From: Streptomyces xiamenensis
Lineage (GTDB): Bacteria; Actinomycetota; Actinomycetes; Streptomycetales; Streptomycetaceae
Length of the DNA stretch: 64,000 nt
Assembly: GCF_000993785.3 (NCBI RefSeq)
Contig: NZ_CP009922.3
Location: forward strand, 3,162,001-3,226,000
Direction of reading: 5' to 3'
The notes under the pieces are model-generated. The model worked only from the letters and a program-made list of their open reading frames with translations, had not been told where the DNA came from and ran no database searches. Made by a program: the position numbers and the translations under genes. Each line of letters begins with the position of its first letter. Positions within the stretch are counted from its first letter, which is position 1. This document shows, piece after piece, positions 58,562-64,000 of this stretch.

Positions 58562-60574
58562 ATGCGGTGGTTGGTCGGGTGGTGCGGCGCGTCGGCCAGC
58601 GCTGCCCGTGACATCCAGCCCCTGGGCGCGCACTTGCTGTGGGACGGCCCCGACCCGCTGTGGGCGGTGGGCGACTGGCGTCCCGACGAGATCCGCCTCG
58701 TCTTCGCGGACGGGGACACCCATCTTGCCGTCTTCGGCTACTGCGGTGCCACCGATGAGCAACTGCGGCGCTCGCTCGTCTCCGCGCGCGCCGGCGCACT
58801 GCGCCAGCTCACCCTGTGGCCCGGCAGCTACACCGCCGTCGCCCGCTTCGGACGGCGCACCGTCATCCCCGCCGACCTCGCCGGCACCCGCCCCGTCTTC
58901 CACACGGACTGGGCCGGCGGCACGGCCTACGCCACCGCCGCCCTCCCGCTCGCCGACCTGACCGAGGCACAGCTCGACGTCCCACACCTGGCGGCGCTCC
59001 TGGCCTGCCCGGACACCCCCGAGGCGTACGGCGACGGCACCCCGTACGCCGGGGTCAGCCGCGTCCCGCCCGGCCACGCGCTCAAGCTGCGCGAGGGCGG
59101 CGGCCGCAGCACCGTCGACTACGAGCCCACCGCCCCGCTGGTCGTCGCCGCGCCGCCGCTCGCCGGCGAGGACGCCATCGCCGGAGTGCGCGACGCCCTG
59201 ATCGAGGCCGTCCGCACCCGGCTCGCCGCGCCACGGCACGCCGACCTGGCCGAGGGCGGCGGTACGGCGCCCGGCGTCGGCGCGGATCTGTCCGGCGGCA
59301 GCGCCTCGGCGACACTGGCGCTGCTGGCCGCCGGGCTGCCGGGGATGCCGGGCACGGTGTTCGGCACCGGCGCCACCCAGGCCGGTGAACGGCTGCTCGC
59401 CGTCACCTTCAACGACCTCACCGGGAGCGGCAGCTCGCCCCTGGACCTGGAACGGGCCCGCCTGATCGGCGAGAACCCCCGGCTGCACCACGTGGTGGTC
59501 ACCGGCGGCGAGGAGGCCCTGCCCTACTCCGACCTCGACAGCGGCCCACTGACCGACGAGCCGGGGCCCTCGCTCATCAGCGCCGCCCGGCACCGGCACC
59601 GCCTCGCCGCCGGCAGCGCCGACCACCTCATCGGCAACGGGGCCCGCCAGGTGCTCGACGCCCACCCGGCCCGGCTGGCCGACCTGCTGCTGGACCGCCG
59701 CCGGCGCCATCTGCTCAGACCGGTCTCCGCCCTGGCCAAGGCCTCGGCGACGGGGGGCCTGCTGGTGCCCTTCACCATCTACCGCGCGGCGCGGCGCCTG
59801 GCCCGTACCCCGTACCCGGAGGGCCTGACCAGCACCGCGCTCCAGCTGCGCCGGCCGCCCGACGAGGCGGCCCCCGGGACGCGGGACGGCGCGCTCGGCG
59901 CCTCGCTCGCCGCGCTGGCCTGGAGCCGACCGGGACCTGCGGCGCGCTGGCTGACGGGGGAGTCGCTGGCGCAGGTGTCCATCCGTCTGGAGGCCGCCGC
60001 CGCCCGCCCGCACTCGGGGTCCTCGGCCGGCCGGCCCGGCGTACGCCGGGCGCGTGCGGCGCTCGCACGGCACGCCGCCGACCACCGGGTCTTCGAACAG
60101 GCCACCGAGGTGCGCCACCAGCGGCTGCACGCACCCTTCTACGACAATCAGGTGGTACGCGCCTGCCAGGCGCTTCCGGAGAGCCTGCGCGTCCAGCCGG
60201 GAGCGCGCGCCCAGGTACTGCGCGCCGTGCTGGAGGGCGCGGGCGTCCGCGAACTGCCGCCCGGCTGGGGCACCGCGAGCCCCACCGTCCCCGCCGACCC
60301 GGTCCGCACCGGCATGCGCGCCAACATCGGCGACCTCGTCGACCTCTTCGACGCCCCGCTGCTCGCCGACGCCGGACTGATCGAGGCCCGCGTCGTCCGC
60401 AAGGCCCTGCGCGCGGCCACCGAGGGCGAACCGCTCCCCCTGGACGGCCTCGCCGAACTGGTCTCCACCGAACTGTGGCTGCGCCGCCTGCTGACCCGCC
60501 GCGGCTCGTGCTGGACCGCCGAGGGCCACCACGACCCGCGCGCCGTCACCAGCGGGGTCGGGCCCTCCGCCTGA
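58562..60574 (+). CDS. Asparagine synthase-related protein lacking the glutaminase cysteine
   Basis: A 670-residue protein with the two-domain layout of asparagine synthetase B. The N-terminal Ntn-like domain begins MRWLVGWCGA, so the essential Cys2 of the glutaminase is absent. A later AGTRPVFHT segment is still recognisable. The synthetase domain has a variant ATP-pyrophosphatase loop, DLSGGSAS (242-249; usual form SGGxDS). Conserved late segments (HRVFEQ, LHAPFYDNQVVRACQALP) match Asn-synthase homologues such as lasso peptide and beta-lactam cyclases. No peptide precursor gene is seen nearby. Amide-forming chemistry with ammonia or an internal amine is possible. The ATG at 58562 follows GGGGGAGG. 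Confidence 0.82.
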   Translation: MRWLVGWCGASASAARDIQPLGAHLLWDGPDPLWAVGDWRPDEIRLVFADGDTHLAVFGYCGATDEQLRRSLVSARAGALRQLTLWPGSYTAVARFGRRTVIPADLAGTRPVFHTDWAGGTAYATAALPLADLTEAQLDVPHLAALLACPDTPEAYGDGTPYAGVSRVPPGHALKLREGGGRSTVDYEPTAPLVVAAPPLAGEDAIAGVRDALIEAVRTRLAAPRHADLAEGGGTAPGVGADLSGGSASATLALLAAGLPGMPGTVFGTGATQAGERLLAVTFNDLTGSGSSPLDLERARLIGENPRLHHVVVTGGEEALPYSDLDSGPLTDEPGPSLISAARHRHRLAAGSADHLIGNGARQVLDAHPARLADLLLDRRRRHLLRPVSALAKASATGGLLVPFTIYRAARRLARTPYPEGLTSTALQLRRPPDEAAPGTRDGALGASLAALAWSRPGPAARWLTGESLAQVSIRLEAAAARPHSGSSAGRPGVRRARAALARHAADHRVFEQATEVRHQRLHAPFYDNQVVRACQALPESLRVQPGARAQVLRAVLEGAGVRELPPGWGTASPTVPADPVRTGMRANIGDLVDLFDAPLLADAGLIEARVVRKALRAATEGEPLPLDGLAELVSTELWLRRLLTRRGSCWTAEGHHDPRAVTSGVGPSA

Positions 60575-60641
60575 CCGCGTGACGCCCCCCGTGCCGGTGA
60601 GGCCGAACGCCGCGCAGAGCGGTGCACCGGACAATGGGGCG

Positions 60642-63600
60642 GTGCGGTTCTTCATCCTGGGCGCCACCGAGGCGCGACACGAGGACGGCCGGGTCATCCC
60701 GCTCGGCGGACCGCGCGTGCGCGCCCTGCTCACCGCACTCGCCCTGCGCGCGGACGGTCCGGGCCCGGTCCCCGTCGACACCCTCATCGCCGGCATCTGG
60801 CCCGACGGCGACGCCCCGGCCGACCCGCCCGCCGCCCTCCAGGCCCTCGTCGGCCGGCTGCGCCGCGCCCTGGGCGAGGAGGGCAGGCGGCTCATCGGCC
60901 ACCACCGGGCACCGGCCGGCTACCGGCTCACCGCCGGCCCCGAGTCCGTCGACCTGTTCCGTTTCGAGCGCCTGGTGCGCGAGGCCGACCCCACCCACGC
61001 CGACCCCGCCACGGTGGCCCGTACGCTGCGCACCGCCCTCGCCCTGTGGCGCGGGCCCGCCCTCGCCGACCTCCCGGAATCGGCCCGGCACCCCGTCGCC
61101 GTGCGCGCCCGGACGCTGCGGCTGACCGCCCTGCGCCGCCGGATCACCGCCGACCTCGCCCTCGGCCCCGCCGAACCGCTGCTGCCCGAACTGCGCGAAC
61201 TGACCGCCGAGCACCCCCTGGACGAGCCGGTACGCGCCCTCCACCTCCGTGCCCTGCGCGCAGCCGGGCGCCCGGCGCAGGCGCTCGCCGCGTACGAGGC
61301 GGTACGCACCACCCTCGCCGAGCGGCTCGGCACCACCCCCGGCCCGGAACTGCGCGCCCTGTACGCCGAACTCCTCGCCGAGGACGCGGGGGACGCGGGG
61401 GACGCGGGGGATGCGGGGCCCACCGGGAACCGCGCCGCAGGCAGCCCCGCGCCGCGCCGCCCGCCCGGCACAGCGCCCGCCGGCAACATCCGGCCCCGGC
61501 TCACCAGCTTCGTCGGCCGCGAGGCGGACCTCTCCGCACTGAGCGCCGATCTGCGCACCGCCCGCCTGGTCACGCTCACCGGGGCCGGCGGGTCCGGCAA
61601 GACCCGGCTCGCCGAGCAGGCCGCACTCGCCACCGGCGGCCAGGACCGCTACCCCGACGGCGCCTGGATCGCCGAGCTGGCCAAGCTCGACCACCCCACC
61701 GCCGTCCCCGGCGCCGTACTCTCCGCGCTCGGCCTGCGCGAGACATCCGTGGAACACCACCACGACCCGGCCGCCCGGCTCCTCGAATACTGCGCGGGCC
61801 GCGAACTGCTGCTCATCCTCGACAACTGCGAACACGTCATCACGGCCGCCGCCACCCTCGCCGAGACCCTGCTCACCCACTGCCCGCGCCTCACCGTCCT
61901 GGCCACCAGCCGCGAGCCCCTCGGCATCCCCGGCGAACGCGTCCGCCCCGTCGAACCCCTGCCGCCCGCCCCCGCCCACCGGCTGTTCACCGAGCGCGGC
62001 GCCGCCGTACGCCGTGACCTGCCCGCCGACGAACCCGCCGTCGCCGAGATCTGCCGCCGCCTGGACGGCCTCCCGCTCGCCATCGAACTCGCCGCCGCCC
62101 GGCTGCGTACCCTCACCCCACGCCAGATCGCCGCCCGCCTGGACGACCGCTTCCGGCTGCTCACCAGCGGCTGGCGCACCGTGCTGCCCCGCCAGCAGAC
62201 GCTGCGCGCCGTCGTCGACTGGTCCTGGGACCTGCTGGAGGAGCCCGAACGCACTGTGCTGCGCCGGCTGTCGGTGTTCGCCGGCGGCTGGACGCTCGCG
62301 GCCGCCGAAGCCGTGTGCGCCGACGGGCGGACCGTCACCTCCGGCCAGGTGCTCGACCTGCTCGGCTCGCTGGTCGACAAGTCCATCGTCCTGGCGGACA
62401 CCGGCGCCGACACGACGGACGGGGCGGACGAGGCGGACAGCGCCCCCGGCACCGACACCGCCCCCGGCACCGACACCGCCCCCGGCACGGACGACGGCAC
62501 CGGCGCGCGCTACCGCATGCTGGAGACCATCCATGAGTACGCGGCCGAACGCGCCGCCGAGCACCCCGCCGAACGCGCCGCCACCCGGGCCCGGCACACC
62601 GCCCACGTCCTGCGCTTCGTCCAGCGGGCCGAGCCCCGGTTGCGCGGCCCCGGCCAACTGCACTGGTTCGCCCGCGTCGAGGCCGACCTCGACAACATCC
62701 GCGCCGCCCTCCGGCGCGCCCTGCGCGCCGCCGATCGCGACAGCGCAGGACAACTCGTCGTCGGCATGGGCTGGTTCTGGTACCTGCGCAACTACCGTGC
62801 CGAGGGCCTCGAATGGATCCGGCACACCATCGCCCTGGACCCGGACGCCGACCAGGACGCGGCCCCCGTCCCCGCCGACGGCGAGCCCTGGCCCGACGAC
62901 CCCCGCTACCTGCACCGCCTCGAACTGCGCCTGCTGGCCGCTTTCCTGATGCAGGACCAGGACCACAGCAGCTTCGACCTCACCGACGAGACCCTGCACC
63001 GCCAGGCCCGCCGGATGTTCACCGCGTTCGGTGTCACGGACCGCGAACGCGGCACCCGCTTCCCCGGCATGCTGTGGCCGTTCACCGGCTTCATGATCGG
63101 CGAGACCTTCCACGACATCGCCCGCCGCATGACCGAGTCCATCGGGCGGCTGCGCGCACGACGCGCCTCCGCCGCCGCGCGCGCCACCAGCCCCGGCAGC
63201 GGTGACTGGGAGCTGGCCGTCATGCTCCTCTTCCGTTTCCGGGTGAGCCTGGACGTCCCCGGCGCGTACTCCACCGTCCGGCACCGCGCCGCCCACGACA
63301 GCGAGGACCTCGCCGAGCTGGAGGCCCTCGCCCACCGGGTCGGCGATCGCTGGCTCACCTGCCAGACCCACGGGCTGCGCGGCGAGTACTTCGTCCTCCT
63401 GGGCGACTACCGGGGCGCCGCCGACGCGTTCACCCGGGCCGTCCGCACCGCCGAGGAGGTCGGGGCGCACGCCGAGGTGCCCTTCTTCACCGCCCGCCTC
63501 GCCGAAGCCACCTACTACGCGGGGGACATCGACCGGGCCGGCGCCCTCCTCACCGCCACCGTCGCCCGCGCCGAGGAACTCGGCCTGCCCGACTGCCTCG

Positions 63601-64000
63601 GCCTCACCCAGTACCTGGGCGCCACCATGGCGCTGGAGAACGGCGACCCGGGCACCGCCCGCACCCTGCGCGAGCGCGCCGCCCGCAACCTGAAGGCCGG
63701 CACCCCGGCCCCCATGTTCCAGGTCATCATGGGCATCCTCACCAGCCGGCTGCTGCTGGCCGAGGGCGCCCCGTGGCGGGACGCGCTGAGCGAACTGCGC
63801 ACCGCGCTCTCCTACGGCGTGCTGGTGGGCTGCTCCGATCTCCTCCTCAGCCAGCTGCTGCTCGGCGCCGCGGCCACCGTCTCCGCCGGCGGGCGGACCA
63901 CGGTGGCCGCACGACTGCTGGCCACCGCGTACGCCCTGCGCGGGGACCTGCCGCTCACCCCGCCCGAGCGGCGCGCCATGGACGCCCTGCCCCTCCCACC
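60642..64000 (+). CDS. AfsR/SARP-type BTAD regulator with NTPase domain (3' truncated by window edge)
   Basis: At least 1119 residues, still open at the window end. Residues 1-95 form an OmpR-like winged helix (VIPLGGPRVRALLTALALRA, LIAGIWPDG). The BTAD helical domain follows to about 245, then a low-complexity GDAGDAGDAG linker. The NTPase domain has VGRE, P-loop GAGGSGKT (near 315), LLILDNCEH and ATSREPL. It is followed by an acidic repeat linker (PGTDTA units, about 605-620) and TPR-like helices. Such regulators switch on secondary metabolite genes in streptomycetes. GTG 60642 (MRFFILG) is the start. No biosynthetic cluster is visible in the window. Confidence 0.88.
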   Translation, partial: MRFFILGATEARHEDGRVIPLGGPRVRALLTALALRADGPGPVPVDTLIAGIWPDGDAPADPPAALQALVGRLRRALGEEGRRLIGHHRAPAGYRLTAGPESVDLFRFERLVREADPTHADPATVARTLRTALALWRGPALADLPESARHPVAVRARTLRLTALRRRITADLALGPAEPLLPELRELTAEHPLDEPVRALHLRALRAAGRPAQALAAYEAVRTTLAERLGTTPGPELRALYAELLAEDAGDAGDAGDAGPTGNRAAGSPAPRRPPGTAPAGNIRPRLTSFVGREADLSALSADLRTARLVTLTGAGGSGKTRLAEQAALATGGQDRYPDGAWIAELAKLDHPTAVPGAVLSALGLRETSVEHHHDPAARLLEYCAGRELLLILDNCEHVITAAATLAETLLTHCPRLTVLATSREPLGIPGERVRPVEPLPPAPAHRLFTERGAAVRRDLPADEPAVAEICRRLDGLPLAIELAAARLRTLTPRQIAARLDDRFRLLTSGWRTVLPRQQTLRAVVDWSWDLLEEPERTVLRRLSVFAGGWTLAAAEAVCADGRTVTSGQVLDLLGSLVDKSIVLADTGADTTDGADEADSAPGTDTAPGTDTAPGTDDGTGARYRMLETIHEYAAERAAEHPAERAATRARHTAHVLRFVQRAEPRLRGPGQLHWFARVEADLDNIRAALRRALRAADRDSAGQLVVGMGWFWYLRNYRAEGLEWIRHTIALDPDADQDAAPVPADGEPWPDDPRYLHRLELRLLAAFLMQDQDHSSFDLTDETLHRQARRMFTAFGVTDRERGTRFPGMLWPFTGFMIGETFHDIARRMTESIGRLRARRASAAARATSPGSGDWELAVMLLFRFRVSLDVPGAYSTVRHRAAHDSEDLAELEALAHRVGDRWLTCQTHGLRGEYFVLLGDYRGAADAFTRAVRTAEEVGAHAEVPFFTARLAEATYYAGDIDRAGALLTATVARAEELGLPDCLGLTQYLGATMALENGDPGTARTLRERAARNLKAGTPAPMFQVIMGILTSRLLLAEGAPWRDALSELRTALSYGVLVGCSDLLLSQLLLGAAATVSAGGRTTVAARLLATAYALRGDLPLTPPERRAMDALPLP

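Noticed and set aside
58139..60895. 918-codon minus-strand frame opposite the Asn-synthase-like gene
   Set aside because: Low-complexity shadow frame. The plus-strand gene has a ribosome site and family motifs.
60546..63470. 974-codon minus-strand frame opposite the AfsR-type regulator
   Set aside because: A Gly/Val/Ala-rich shadow of the BTAD-NTPase gene, with no motifs and no ribosome site.

Overview
The window is chromosomal DNA of a high-GC actinomycete, almost certainly a Streptomyces or very close relative. The evidence is the very high GC with G/C third codon positions, many GTG starts, a bldC gene lying next to purF, purM, a DUF3073 gene and a valine dehydrogenase gene, mycothiol-type enzymes, a c-di-AMP riboswitch before a LytM peptidase, and a rare TTA codon in one gene.

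Layout. 1-16.8 kb is mixed metabolic and regulatory content: a partial ArsR regulator, a secreted trypsin-like protease with a tiny propeptide-like partner, a complete malonate uptake and activation operon (matA-matB-madL-madM) with a divergent GntR regulator and a visible operator, a TetR gene facing a Ser/Thr kinase with a triple extracellular repeat, and several small enzymes. 16.8-23.5 kb is conserved streptomycete core: purF, purM, DUF3073, vdh, an unnamed gene and bldC, with one MITE. 23.5-33.5 kb holds five tRNA genes (two identical Asp, Phe, Glu, Lys), hrpA, a membrane protein, aroQ, a zincin, a lipoprotein and a DEAD-box RNA helicase.

33.5-39.1 kb carries a PP2C phosphatase followed by a three-gene conflict-type module with its own promoter: an EACC1 adaptor, a caspase joined through a membrane segment to a solute-binding plus vWA ectodomain, and a solute-binding lipoprotein. 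The caspase gene has a TTA codon, so its translation may depend on the developmental tRNA of bldA.

40.6-55.7 kb is a visibly less GC-rich defence island between the LytM peptidase and trmB. It encodes a Vsr mismatch endonuclease and a C5-cytosine methyltransferase; a leftward operon of a primary-type sigma factor fused in frame to a GHKL ATPase plus two proteins of unknown function; and a rightward operon of a NERD nuclease-SF1 helicase, a DrmA-like helicase, a DrmB-like DUF1998 protein and a second SF1 ATPase. DrmA, DrmB and the cytosine methylase are the DISARM core, but the phospholipase-D gene drmC and drmE/drmD are absent. The sigma-GHKL fusion and the two SF1 enzymes make this the best candidate for an undescribed system in the window.

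55.7-64 kb returns to core-like sequence: trmB, an NsdA-type TPR regulator, an asparagine-synthase-like protein without the glutaminase cysteine, and a large AfsR-type regulator that runs off the end.
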